Notes under the pieces: model-generated
What the model was told of the DNA's origin: nothing
What the model saw: the letters and a program-made list of their open reading frames with translations, nothing else
The model's database searches: none
In this document: piece after piece, positions 23,433 to 31,975 of the stretch
Position numbering within the stretch: position 1 is the first letter of the stretch
Layout of the letters: every line of letters starts with the position of its first letter
NCBI RefSeq assembly: GCF_900187455.1
Contig: NZ_FYDX01000004.1
Span: forward strand, 186,001 to 250,000
DNA length: 64,000 nucleotides
Source: Pseudomonas sp. Irchel 3E13
GTDB lineage: Bacteria; Pseudomonadota; Gammaproteobacteria; Pseudomonadales; Pseudomonadaceae
Direction: 5' to 3'
Position numbers and translations under genes: made by a program

Positions 23433-25850
23433 ATGAATCAACCTTCTCAGGCCTCTGGCCTCAGCAAATTCATCCTCATCGGGCTGGGCGTGGTCGTCGC
23501 CTTGCTCGGCCTTGCACTGGCCGCGGGCGGGGTTCGCCTGACCGCTCTGGGCGGCAGTTGGTACTTTCTCATTGGTGGCCTGGCCATGGCCGTCGCGGGG
23601 GTGTTGATTGCCCTGCGCAAGCCGGCCGGCGCCTGGCTGTTCGCGGCGTTCCTGATCGGCACCGCCGTCTGGGCGCTGGTGGACACCGACCGCAGCTTCT
23701 GGCCAATGTTCTCCCGCCTGTTCATGTTCAGCGCCATCGGCTTCGTCGTCGCGCTGGTCTACCCGACGCTGGTGCGCGCTTCCGGCGGCACCGCCGGGCG
23801 CGGTGCCTACGGCGTCGCGGGCGTGCTGGCGATCGCGCTGGTGTGGGCGGTGGGCAATATGTTCGTCGCGCACCCAAGCGTCGCCGCCAACGGCAACGGT
23901 CCGGGCCTGACGCCGGTGGACCCGGCCAAGGCGCAGAAAGACTGGGCCCACTACGGCAACACCGAAGGCGGCAGCCGCTTCGCGGCGCTGGACCAGATCA
24001 ACCGCGACACCGTCAACAAGCTGAAAGTGGCCTGGACCTACCAGACCGGCGACGTCGCCATCAGTGACGGCAACGGTGCCGAAGACCAGCTCACCCCGCT
24101 GCAGATCGGCGACAAGGTGTTCATCTGCACCCCGCACAACAACCTGATCGCGCTGGACGCCGACACCGGCAAGGAGCTCTGGAAAAACCAGATCAACGCC
24201 CAGTCCAAGGTCTGGCAGCGTTGCCGTGGCATGGCCTACTTCGACGCCACCCAGGCCGTCGCGCAGCCGACCCAGCCCAACAGCTCGCCGATCATCGCGG
24301 CCACGGTTGCGGCCGGCGCCAACTGCCAGCGTCGCCTACTGACCAATACCATCGACGCCCGCCTGATCGCGGTCGATGCCGATACCGGCGAGTTCTGCCA
24401 GGGCTTCGGTAACAATGGCCAGGTTGACCTCAAGGCCGGCCTGGGCAACGTGCCCGATTCCTACTATCAACTGTCCTCCGCGCCGCTGATGGCCGGCACC
24501 ACCGTGGTGGTCGGCGGTCGCGTTGCGGACAACGTCCAGACCGACATGCCCGGCGGCGTGATCCGTGGTTTCGATGTGATCACCGGCGCAATGCGCTGGG
24601 CCTTCGACCCGGGCAACCCGGAAGACAAGCAGGCGCCGAACGGCGACAGCACCTACGTGCGCAGCACGCCAAACAGTTGGGCGCCGATGTCCTACGACCC
24701 GGCGATGAACACCGTGTTCCTGCCGATGGGCAGTTCGTCCACCGACATCTACGGTGCCGAGCGCACCGCGCTGAACCACAAATACGGCGCCTCGATCCTC
24801 GCGGTCGATGCCAGCACCGGCGCCGAGAAGTGGGTCTACCAGACCGTGCACAACGACCTCTGGGACTTCGACCTGCCGATGCAGCCAAGCCTGATCGACT
24901 TCACCAAGGACGACGGCAACACCGTGCCGGCGCTAGTGATCGGCACCAAGGCAGGGCAGATCTTCGTCCTCGACCGCGCCACCGGCCAGCCGCTGACCAA
25001 GGTCGAGGAAGTCCCGGTAAAAGCCGCCGGCATCCCCAACGAGCAGTACTCGGCCACCCAGCCACGCTCGACCGGCATGCCACAGATCGGCGCGCAGACC
25101 CTGACCGAGTCGGACATGTGGGGCGCCACCCCGTATGACCAACTACTGTGCCGCATCGACTTCAAGAAGATGCGCTACGACGGTCTCTACACCGCGCCGG
25201 GCACCGACCTGTCGCTGAGTTTCCCCGGCTCCCTCGGCGGGATGAACTGGGGCAGCCTGTCCACCGATCCCGTGCACGGTTTCATCTTCGTCAACGACAT
25301 GCGTCTGGGCCTGTGGATCCAGATGATCCCGTCGGCCAACCAGGGCAAAGCTGCTGGTGGTGGTGAAGCGCTGAACACCGGCATGGGCGCGGTGCCGCTC
25401 AAAGGCACGCCGTATGCGGTGAACAAGAACCGCTTCCTGTCGGTCGCCGGCATTCCGTGCCAGGCCCCGCCATACGGCACCCTGACCGCCATCGACATGA
25501 AGACCCGCCAGGTCGCCTGGCAAGTGCCGGTCGGCACCGTCGAAGACACCGGTCCGCTGGGCATCCGCATGCACCTGCCGCTGCCGATCGGCCTGCCGAC
25601 CCTCGGCGGCACCCTGTCGACCCAGGGCGGTCTGGTATTCATCGCCGGCACCCAGGACTTCTACCTGCGCGCCTTCGACAGCGGCAACGGCAAGGAAATC
25701 TGGAAATCCCGTCTGCCAGTGGGCAGCCAGGGCGGCCCGATGACCTATGTCTCGCCGAAGACTGGCAAGCAATACGTGGTGATCACCGCCGGTGGTGCGC
25801 GTCAGTCGACCGACCGCGGCGACTACGTCATCTCCTACGCCCTGCCGTGA
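23433..25850 (+). CDS. gcd: Membrane-bound PQQ-dependent glucose dehydrogenase
   Basis: About 805 residues. It oxidises glucose to glucono-lactone in the periplasm with pyrroloquinoline quinone and passes electrons to ubiquinone, the entry to the peripheral glucose pathway of pseudomonads. The N-terminal ~145 residues hold five hydrophobic segments; the rest is the eight-bladed quinoprotein propeller, with repeated ALDADTGKELWKNQ-like tryptophan motifs, WDFDLPMQP and VYVSPKTGKQYVV-type blades. The ATG at 23433 is preferred over 23424 because the hydrophobic anchor then starts at the usual distance. It is followed by oprB after 95 bp of hairpins. Confidence 0.93.
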   Translation: MNQPSQASGLSKFILIGLGVVVALLGLALAAGGVRLTALGGSWYFLIGGLAMAVAGVLIALRKPAGAWLFAAFLIGTAVWALVDTDRSFWPMFSRLFMFSAIGFVVALVYPTLVRASGGTAGRGAYGVAGVLAIALVWAVGNMFVAHPSVAANGNGPGLTPVDPAKAQKDWAHYGNTEGGSRFAALDQINRDTVNKLKVAWTYQTGDVAISDGNGAEDQLTPLQIGDKVFICTPHNNLIALDADTGKELWKNQINAQSKVWQRCRGMAYFDATQAVAQPTQPNSSPIIAATVAAGANCQRRLLTNTIDARLIAVDADTGEFCQGFGNNGQVDLKAGLGNVPDSYYQLSSAPLMAGTTVVVGGRVADNVQTDMPGGVIRGFDVITGAMRWAFDPGNPEDKQAPNGDSTYVRSTPNSWAPMSYDPAMNTVFLPMGSSSTDIYGAERTALNHKYGASILAVDASTGAEKWVYQTVHNDLWDFDLPMQPSLIDFTKDDGNTVPALVIGTKAGQIFVLDRATGQPLTKVEEVPVKAAGIPNEQYSATQPRSTGMPQIGAQTLTESDMWGATPYDQLLCRIDFKKMRYDGLYTAPGTDLSLSFPGSLGGMNWGSLSTDPVHGFIFVNDMRLGLWIQMIPSANQGKAAGGGEALNTGMGAVPLKGTPYAVNKNRFLSVAGIPCQAPPYGTLTAIDMKTRQVAWQVPVGTVEDTGPLGIRMHLPLPIGLPTLGGTLSTQGGLVFIAGTQDFYLRAFDSGNGKEIWKSRLPVGSQGGPMTYVSPKTGKQYVVITAGGARQSTDRGDYVISYALP

Positions 25851-25861
25851 CCTGACCCCGC

Positions 25862-25921
25862 GCCCGCCCTCGCGGCGGGCGCACGTTTGTCCCGCGCGGC
25901 TTCGGCCGCGCGTTCTGTTTT
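25862..25921 (+). terminator. Tandem hairpins between gcd and oprB
   Basis: GCCCGCC-loop-GGCGGGC (25862-25880) is followed by CGCGCGGC-TTCG-GCCGCGCG (25893-25912) and then TTCTGTTTT. The second hairpin with its T-rich tail is a plausible partial terminator, which would set the ratio of gcd to porin or mean oprB has its own promoter. Confidence 0.6.
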
Positions 25922-25945
25922 GGCTTTACCCCGGGAATCTCCTTC

Positions 25946-27223
25946 ATGTTTTCTGTTCTTTCCGACCGCCGTGCTGCCCTGCTGCTGGCGGCCTGCTGTC
26001 TGACCCCCGCCTTCGCTAACGCCTCCGATGTGTTCGACCGCTCGACCCTGACCGGCGACTGGGGCGGCCTGCGCAACCAACTGGACGCCGACGGCATCCG
26101 CTTTACCGGCGACTACAGCGGCGAGACCGTGTACAACGCCGACGGCGGCCTCAAGCGTTCGGCGCGCTACTCGCAGAACCTCAAGCTCGGCGTGCGCTTC
26201 GACCTGGAAAAACTCTACGGCCTCGACAACGCCGGCGTGGTGCAGCTGACCATCAACGACCGACGCGGCAACGACGGCTCCGGTGACCTGGTCGGCAACC
26301 GCCTGCCAGTACAGGAAAACTTCGGCGGCCTCTACACCCGCCTCACCGAACTGAGCTACGAGCGCAGCCTGTTCACCCCGGCGCTGGACGTGAAGCTCGG
26401 CTACATGGCCATGGGCAACGACCTCGGCGGCCTCGACAGCGGCATTCTGTGCAACTTCATGAACGCCGGTTTCTGCGGGCATCCGCTGAACATGTCCGGC
26501 GGCAGCGGCTGGACCAACTACCCCAACGCCCGCCTCGGCGTGCGCCTGAAGTACAGCTTCAACCCGGCCTGGCAGGTGCGCGTCGCGGCCTTTGCCGTCG
26601 ACCCGGAGAGCAACGGCAACTCCAGCCGCGCCTGGCATGTCACGCCCAAGCACAAGACCGGCACCGTGGTGCCGGTGGAGCTGGTGTACAAGAAACTCGA
26701 TGGCCTGGCGGGCGAATACAAACTGGGCTGGTACTACGACAACTCTGACGCCACGCGCATCGGCAGCAATGAAAAAGTCGCCGGTCGTGGCGGCCATTAC
26801 CTGCTGCTGGACCAGGCGGTATGGCAATCCGGTGCGCTGTCGGGGCAGAGCCTGCATGTGTTCGGCCAGGCGGCGGCGGCGAGTTCGGCGGCGTCGCCGT
26901 TCAGCAAGTGGTACAGCACCGGCGTGGTGCTCAAGCAGCCGTTCGCCAGTCGCCCCAACGACACCGTTGCCCTCGGTTTCGGCCGCGCCGTGCCTAATCC
27001 GCGCAGCCGCGAGGTGCAGGAACAGAACGCCCTCGCCAACGGCCAGGACTTCCCCAACCTTGGCAACGCCGAGCGCCTGATCGAACTGAGCTACGGCTAC
27101 CAGGCCACGCCCTGGCTGATGCTGCGCCCGGATGTGCAGTACATCATCGAGCCAGGGGCTTTCTCGGGCAGTGATATCGATAATGCGCTGGTGTTTGGAT
27201 TGCAGGTGAAGGCTTCGCTTTGA
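25946..27223 (+). CDS. oprB: Carbohydrate-selective porin OprB
   Basis: A 425-residue outer-membrane porin of the OprB family. A signal peptide (~26 residues, ending AFANA) precedes SDVFDRSTLTGDWGGLRNQL, the typical OprB N-terminus. The rest is alternating amphipathic strand with aromatic girdle residues, ending in VFGLQVKASL. OprB-type porins admit glucose and other sugars into the periplasm, consistent with the adjacent glucose dehydrogenase. Several OprB paralogues exist per genome; this one is assigned to the gcd locus by position. Confidence 0.88.
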   Translation: MFSVLSDRRAALLLAACCLTPAFANASDVFDRSTLTGDWGGLRNQLDADGIRFTGDYSGETVYNADGGLKRSARYSQNLKLGVRFDLEKLYGLDNAGVVQLTINDRRGNDGSGDLVGNRLPVQENFGGLYTRLTELSYERSLFTPALDVKLGYMAMGNDLGGLDSGILCNFMNAGFCGHPLNMSGGSGWTNYPNARLGVRLKYSFNPAWQVRVAAFAVDPESNGNSSRAWHVTPKHKTGTVVPVELVYKKLDGLAGEYKLGWYYDNSDATRIGSNEKVAGRGGHYLLLDQAVWQSGALSGQSLHVFGQAAAASSAASPFSKWYSTGVVLKQPFASRPNDTVALGFGRAVPNPRSREVQEQNALANGQDFPNLGNAERLIELSYGYQATPWLMLRPDVQYIIEPGAFSGSDIDNALVFGLQVKASL

Positions 27224-27225
27224 CG

Positions 27226-27290
27226 TAGCCAGCGATAGCTGGCCGGCCGGCAACAGGGTTGTTGCGGCCGGCCTCATCGCCAGTAAATCC
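27226..27290. repeat. REP-like inverted sequence
   Basis: GCCAGCGATAGCTGGCC and GGCCGGCCTCATCGCC flank an imperfect stem (GGCAACA-loop-TGTTGC). The text resembles the GATGAGGCC-type REP elements found elsewhere in the window; it may also form a terminator after oprB, but no T-run follows. Confidence 0.4.
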
Positions 27291-27312
27291 AGCAAAATTT
27301 CATCCCCCCTCC

Positions 27313-27328
27313 TATACCCCCCGGTATA
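27313..27328. promoter_or_regulatory. Palindromic operator TATACC-N4-GGTATA, copy 1
   Basis: TATACC-CCCC-GGTATA lies 163 bp before the EutH-like gene. The same element, with identical flanks C...TG, recurs at 29657-29672 before the SDR gene. It is probably the binding site of the LuxR-family regulator encoded between them. Confidence 0.65.
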
Positions 27329-27490
27329 TGTACAGAACGGCGCCCGCCGCCGTACCTTGCCTATCACTCCGGCAAGCGTCCCTCACAACAATCCCGCCCC
27401 CGGAGCCGGCGCCAGCCTTGTGCTTCGGCGTCGCCCTGCAGCATCCCTGTCCAACTGCCAATAAACCGAACAAGAGAAGAGGCAGCAATC

Positions 27491-28726
27491 ATGGAAAATA
27501 TCGGCACGTACATCATTTACCTGATCATGGCCTGCGCCGTCATTGGCGCCATCGCCTCGATCGTCGACGCCGAGTCGGCGCTCGGCAAGGAGTTCACCGC
27601 GGGCCTGCACAGCATCGGCCCGATCTTTATCCCCGTCGCCGGGATCATGGCCTCGATTCCCTATATCTCCAGCTTCATCGCCACCTTCATCGCGCCGATA
27701 TTCCTGTGGATGGGCGCCGACCCGGGAATAGCCGGCCCGATCTTCATCGCCTCGGACATGGGCGGCTATCAGCTGGCCCACAGCCTCGCGCAAAGCCCCG
27801 AGGGCTGGATACTCGGCCTGCTGACTGGCTTCCAGTCCGGCGCCACGGTGATTTTCGTCATTCCGGTGGGGCTGGCGATGCTGCGCAAGGTCGATCACAA
27901 GTACATGGCGCTCGGGGTCATGGCCGGGCTGTTGACCATCCCCCTGAGCATCCTGGTGATTGCCATGGTGACCCAATTCCTCGGCCTCGGTGTGCGGGCG
28001 GATGTCGCCACCACCGGCGCCGCCACCCAGGCCCTGCACTTCACCCTGCCCATGTTGTTGCGCAACCTGATGCCGCTGATCCTGTTCTGCCTCGCCCTCG
28101 CCGCCGCCCTGCGCTACCTGCCCGGACTGATGGTGACGCTGTTCCTGAAACTGGGTCAGCTCATGTATCTGCTGGTAACACTGGTGCTGGTCGCCTCCAT
28201 CGTCGAGTACTTCACCTCCGCCTTCAGCCACCTGTTCGGCGGCTGGGGCTTCGCGCCGATCATTGCCGACCAGACCGACCAGTTCCGCGCCCTGGAAATC
28301 GCCGGCTATATCGGCATCATGCTGTGCGGCGCGTTCCCGATGGTGTACCTGATCAAGCGCTTCCTGTCCCGGCCGATCGAGAAAGTCGCGACACGCCTGG
28401 GCCTGTCCGCAGTGGGCGCCGCCGGTGTGCTGGCGGCCTCGTGCAATATCCTGGCGATGTTCCGTCTGGTGCAGGACATGCCGGCCAAGGACAAGGTGCT
28501 GGTCATCGCCTTCTCGGTCTGCGCCGCCTTCACCTTCGGCGATCACATGGCCTTCTCGGCCAACTTCCAGCCCACCCTGATCCTGCCCCTGATCATCGGG
28601 AAATTGACCGGCGGCGCCCTTGGCATGCTTCTGGCTTACTGGCTGGCGGTGCCGAAAGCCGTGGAAATGGATCTTTCGGACATCGCCGGGCAAGCGCACT
28701 TCGAGGCCGCGCCCCGGCTTGTTTGA
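27491..28726 (+). CDS. EutH-family permease
   Basis: A 411-residue polytopic membrane protein with about 10-11 hydrophobic segments, recognisable as the ethanolamine permease EutH by the conserved IFIASDMGGYQLAHSLA, a repeated GAFPMVYLIKRF region, and SVCAAFTFGDHMAFSANFQP near the C-terminus. EutH facilitates ethanolamine entry. No eutBC lyase, cobalamin or microcompartment gene is nearby; instead the gene is followed by a LuxR regulator and then an SDR and a lactone-oxidase-like flavoenzyme. The substrate may therefore be a different amino-alcohol or polyol. The palindromic operator upstream suggests inducible control. Confidence 0.85.
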   Translation: MENIGTYIIYLIMACAVIGAIASIVDAESALGKEFTAGLHSIGPIFIPVAGIMASIPYISSFIATFIAPIFLWMGADPGIAGPIFIASDMGGYQLAHSLAQSPEGWILGLLTGFQSGATVIFVIPVGLAMLRKVDHKYMALGVMAGLLTIPLSILVIAMVTQFLGLGVRADVATTGAATQALHFTLPMLLRNLMPLILFCLALAAALRYLPGLMVTLFLKLGQLMYLLVTLVLVASIVEYFTSAFSHLFGGWGFAPIIADQTDQFRALEIAGYIGIMLCGAFPMVYLIKRFLSRPIEKVATRLGLSAVGAAGVLAASCNILAMFRLVQDMPAKDKVLVIAFSVCAAFTFGDHMAFSANFQPTLILPLIIGKLTGGALGMLLAYWLAVPKAVEMDLSDIAGQAHFEAAPRLV

Positions 28727-28755
28727 GCCCGAAACCAGAAGGCGTGGCAATCACA

Positions 28756-29559
28756 ATGAGAGTTGAAGAAGCGACACGCCTGTCGGCGGTCATACGCGCG
28801 GCAGGCAGCGAGGCACTGGGTGGTGCGCTGGATGAGATGGTCCGGCGCACGCTGGCGTTCGATATGAGCTGCGCCTACCTGTTCCGCTTCAACCACAACG
28901 CGCTGCTGATCCACAACGGCTACAACCAGTCGGTGCCGGAAAAGACCCTGGCCGCCTACCTGCGTGGCGGCTATCTGCTCGATCCGTTCTATGTCGCCTG
29001 CATCAACGAACACCCCGCCGGCCTCTGGCGCATGAGCGACCTGGCCCCCGACAGCTTCTTTTCCTCGGGCTTCGCCATCTCCAGGGACCTGCACCCCTGC
29101 GTGTCGTCCGAACAAGGCAGCGAGATCGAGGAAGTCGGCTTCATCGTGCCCATCCGCCCGCAGGTCGCGGTGGTCTATTCACTGATGCGCAATCTCTCCA
29201 AAGGGCCGTTCAGCGACGACGAACTGACGGAACTGGGGCGGATGGCGCCGGTGCTGTCAGCGGTCTTCGAACTGCATTGCCGGCTGGCCCTGGGCGACCA
29301 ACTGGTGGACCCGCAACGCAGCGATGTGATGCTCGAAGACGCTTTCATCGACATGCTCCAGGGACAACTGACCGATACCCAGCGCTATGTCGCCAAACTG
29401 GTGTTGCAGGGACATAGCAGTACCTCGATCGCACGCACCCTGAATATCTCTGAAGGCACAGTAAAAGTGCACAAGCACAATATCTACCAGCGTCTGGAGA
29501 TCTCCACTTACGCGGAACTTTTCCGTTTATTCATCAACTACATCGCCAGAACTTCCTGA
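28756..29559 (+). CDS. LuxR-family transcriptional regulator
   Basis: A 267-residue regulator starting 30 bp after the permease stop, in the same operon. The C-terminal ~60 residues are a LuxR/NarL helix-turn-helix (LTDTQRYVAKLVLQGHSSTS, then IARTLNISEGTVKVHKHNIY). The N-terminal ~190 residues form a sensory domain I do not recognise; it lacks a receiver aspartate pocket and the autoinducer-domain signature, so it likely senses a small molecule directly. Gene position and the shared palindrome before the permease and the SDR make it the likely local activator. A hairpin terminator follows. Confidence 0.85.
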   Translation: MRVEEATRLSAVIRAAGSEALGGALDEMVRRTLAFDMSCAYLFRFNHNALLIHNGYNQSVPEKTLAAYLRGGYLLDPFYVACINEHPAGLWRMSDLAPDSFFSSGFAISRDLHPCVSSEQGSEIEEVGFIVPIRPQVAVVYSLMRNLSKGPFSDDELTELGRMAPVLSAVFELHCRLALGDQLVDPQRSDVMLEDAFIDMLQGQLTDTQRYVAKLVLQGHSSTSIARTLNISEGTVKVHKHNIYQRLEISTYAELFRLFINYIARTS

Positions 29560-29575
29560 ACAGCGACCGTTACTG

Positions 29576-29609
29576 TCCCGGGCCTCTGCAACAGGCACCG
29601 GGGTTTTTT
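29576..29609 (+). terminator. Rho-independent terminator after LuxR gene
   Basis: An imperfect GC-rich stem (CCCGGGCCT paired with AGGCACCGGGG) is followed by six T's at 29604-29609. Confidence 0.8.
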
Positions 29610-29656
29610 CGTGCGCGAATCCGGTGCAACTTCCAATGGATTTAAATCACTCCATC

Positions 29657-29672
29657 TATACCGCCAGGTATA
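29657..29672. promoter_or_regulatory. Palindromic operator TATACC-N4-GGTATA, copy 2
   Basis: TATACC-GCCA-GGTATA, 108 bp before the SDR gene. Both copies share CTATACC-N4-GGTATATG (19 bp) and differ only in the spacer, a strong sign of one regulator serving both transcription units. Confidence 0.65.
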
Positions 29673-29779
29673 TGGTTTTCAGCAACTTTCCCGTTCATTC
29701 TCGATACCACAGCGCCAGTTGCTGCCCTCCAATAAAAGCACTTCATTACGTGGCCTGTTCCACGTTCAGGAGAAACACA

Positions 29780-30547
29780 ATGAGTGGACGCCTCAACGGC
29801 AAAGTTGCCCTTGTCACCGGTGGTGCGGGAGGCTGCGGCCTGGCCGCATCGGAACTGTTCGCCGCCGAGGGCGCACGCGTCGGAATTGTCGACCTGCCGA
29901 GCAGCGACGGCAGCCGCATCGCCCATGCCCTGCGGGAGGCCGGTCATGACGTGGTGTTCGCGGCGGCAGATGTGTCCGACGCGGCGCAAGTGGCCGCCGC
30001 AGTGGCCAGTGTGGAAGAAGCGTTCGGCCCGATCACCGTCTTGATGAACCACGCCGGCATCCTTTGCGCCAAGCCCTTCCTCGACACCACCGAAGAGGAC
30101 TGGGACCGGATCATGGCGGTCAACGTCAAGAGCATGTTCCTCGTGACCAAGGCCGTGTTGCCGGGAATGCTCGCGGCGGGCGGCGGCAGCATCGTCTGCA
30201 CCTCGTCGATCTCGGCGGTGGTGGGTACGCCGATGGAGGTGCTGTATTGCACCAGCAAGGGCGCCACCCATATGTTCGCCCGGGCCATCGCGGTCGAGTA
30301 CCGTGATCGCGGGATCCGTTCCAACGCCATCTGTCCCGGCTTTATCGCCACCGCTCACGGCCTGCGTGAAATCGACACCCTGGGCAAATACGGCGTGGAT
30401 GTCACCGAGGCGGCGATCGCCGTAGCCCAGGGCCGCCTGTGCCGCCCCGAAGAAATCGCCGCCGCCGCGCTGTTCCTCGCCAGCGACGACGCCAGTTTCG
30501 TCAACGGCGCGCACCTGTTCGCCGACAACGCCTACACCGCTCTCTGA
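29780..30547 (+). CDS. SDR-family oxidoreductase
   Basis: A 255-residue classical SDR. The ATG at 29780 has AGGAG nearby; the frame stays open further upstream to 29624, but that would include the operator. Motifs: TGGAGGCG cofactor loop near 14-20, Asp in GIVDLPSSD favouring NAD+, NHAGI near 88, TSSISAV Ser, YCTSK (Y-x3-K) and NGAHLFADNAY at the end. First gene of a two-gene operon with the FAD-dependent oxidoreductase, 26 bp apart. It probably oxidises an alcohol or polyol; the product could be the substrate of the next enzyme, or the reverse. Confidence 0.88.
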   Translation: MSGRLNGKVALVTGGAGGCGLAASELFAAEGARVGIVDLPSSDGSRIAHALREAGHDVVFAAADVSDAAQVAAAVASVEEAFGPITVLMNHAGILCAKPFLDTTEEDWDRIMAVNVKSMFLVTKAVLPGMLAAGGGSIVCTSSISAVVGTPMEVLYCTSKGATHMFARAIAVEYRDRGIRSNAICPGFIATAHGLREIDTLGKYGVDVTEAAIAVAQGRLCRPEEIAAAALFLASDDASFVNGAHLFADNAYTAL

Positions 30548-30573
30548 TCAGAACAACAAGCAGGAGATCTATC

Positions 30574-31845
30574 GTGACCACCTCGTCGAACAACATGCAC
30601 ATCAATGAGTTCGGACTGGAGCACGCCCACTGGCGTAACTGGGCCGGCAACCAGTCCTGCATCCGTGCCGAGCGCGGCGCGCCGACCAGTGAAGACGAAC
30701 TGTGCAGCCTGGTCAGCGACGCAACGCGCCGGGGCCTGAACGTGCGCGTCGCCGGGTCCGGGCATTCGTTCACGCCCGTGGCGCTGACCAACGGCCTGCA
30801 CCTGACACTGGGCAACCTCAGTGGCATCCGCCATATCGACTACGAGCGCAAACGGGTAACCGCCGGTGCCGGAACCACCGTCAACGCCTTCGGCAAGGCG
30901 CTGCGGGATGCCGGGTTTTCGATGATCAACCAAGGCGATATCGACAGCCAGTCCATCGCCGGCGCCCTCACCACCGGCACCCATGGCACCGGCCTGCAAC
31001 TGGGCAACCTGGCGTCGTCGATCGTCGGCATGAAGCTGATCCAGCCGGACGGCCGCATCATCGTCGTCGACGAAAGTACACCGGACCTGCTCCAGGCCGG
31101 GCGGGTGTCGCTCGGCGTGCTGGGCATCGTCTCCGAACTGACGATGCAGGTGACCGACAGCTTCCATCTGCACGAACGCATCTGGCGGGAAGACTTCGAA
31201 AGCGTGATGGAAAAGCATGACGAACTGGCCAGGACGCACCGGCACTTCAGCTTCTTCTGGTGCCCCACCGAACGCAGCCGTCACTGCTACTGCCTGCCCG
31301 ACACCGCGGCCACCTCCAGCAGCGACCGCACCACCGATGTCTGCGAGGTCAAGGTGATGGACATCACCGACCGCCCGCCGCTTGAAAGTGCCTTCGAAAA
31401 AATCGCCTACAGCTCCGACGTCTACCCCATCGAATACCTGCCCAACTTCCATGAACTGGAATACGCCGTGCCGCTGGTTCACGCCAAAGAAGCGCTGCGG
31501 GCCGTGCGCAAGACCATGCTCGAAGACTTCCCGGAAGCGATCTACCCGATCGAGTACCGCTTCACTGCGGGCGACGGCGCCTGGATGAGCCCGTTCTTCG
31601 AGCAGGACAGCGTGACGATTTCGGTCTCTGGAGAACCGGGTACGGACTACTGGGGATTCCTCCGTGCGGTGGATGCCATCCTGCGCAGTTATGGGGGCCG
31701 GCCGCATTGGGGCAAGCTGCACTTCCTCACCGGTGAGGATGTGGCGGCGATCTATCCACGGGCCAAGGACTTCCGCGCCCTGCGCCGCGAACTGGACCCG
31801 GAAGGGGTGTACCTCAGCGAGCATTTGAGTCCGTTGTTCAGGTAG
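30574..31845 (+). CDS. VAO-type FAD oxidoreductase (aldonolactone/alditol oxidase-like)
   Basis: A 423-residue flavoenzyme. The GTG at 30574 follows AGGAG with 7-base spacing. The N-terminal FAD-binding domain contains RVAGSGHSFTPVALTNG (about 56-72), where the His of GHS is the usual covalent FAD attachment site in gulonolactone, arabinonolactone and alditol oxidases; the ALTTGTHGTG phosphate loop follows near 131. The C-terminal ~200 residues match the aldonolactone oxidase cap, ending HWGKLHFL...YPRAKDF...DPEGVYLSEHL. It would oxidise a polyol or sugar lactone with oxygen or a quinone as acceptor. Whether it handles the cargo of the EutH-like permease is unproven. Confidence 0.85.
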   Translation: MTTSSNNMHINEFGLEHAHWRNWAGNQSCIRAERGAPTSEDELCSLVSDATRRGLNVRVAGSGHSFTPVALTNGLHLTLGNLSGIRHIDYERKRVTAGAGTTVNAFGKALRDAGFSMINQGDIDSQSIAGALTTGTHGTGLQLGNLASSIVGMKLIQPDGRIIVVDESTPDLLQAGRVSLGVLGIVSELTMQVTDSFHLHERIWREDFESVMEKHDELARTHRHFSFFWCPTERSRHCYCLPDTAATSSSDRTTDVCEVKVMDITDRPPLESAFEKIAYSSDVYPIEYLPNFHELEYAVPLVHAKEALRAVRKTMLEDFPEAIYPIEYRFTAGDGAWMSPFFEQDSVTISVSGEPGTDYWGFLRAVDAILRSYGGRPHWGKLHFLTGEDVAAIYPRAKDFRALRRELDPEGVYLSEHLSPLFR

Positions 31846-31876
31846 GCCAGGGCTGGCAACAACATCGTTCCGACCG

Positions 31877-31955
31877 GCCTCATCGCCGACAAGACTGGCT
31901 CCCACAGGGTTCTGCGCTCAGCCGGCACCCTGTGTCGCTTGCCAGCGATGAGGCC
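31877..31955. repeat. REPIN-like pair of inverted REP sequences
   Basis: GCCTCATCGCCGACAAGACTG...TCCCACAGGG (31878-31910) is followed by an inverted copy ending CGCTTGCCAGCGATGAGGCC (to 31955). It lies between the convergent flavoenzyme and PAS/HTH genes. Confidence 0.7.
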
Positions 31956-31975
31956 CCGTCAGCCCCGCAAACCTC

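Noticed and set aside
27259..29559. 766-codon frame fusing sequence upstream of EutH to the LuxR regulator
   Set aside because: The first ~500 codons are out of frame with EutH and look random; only the part from 28756 shows homology, with its own start.
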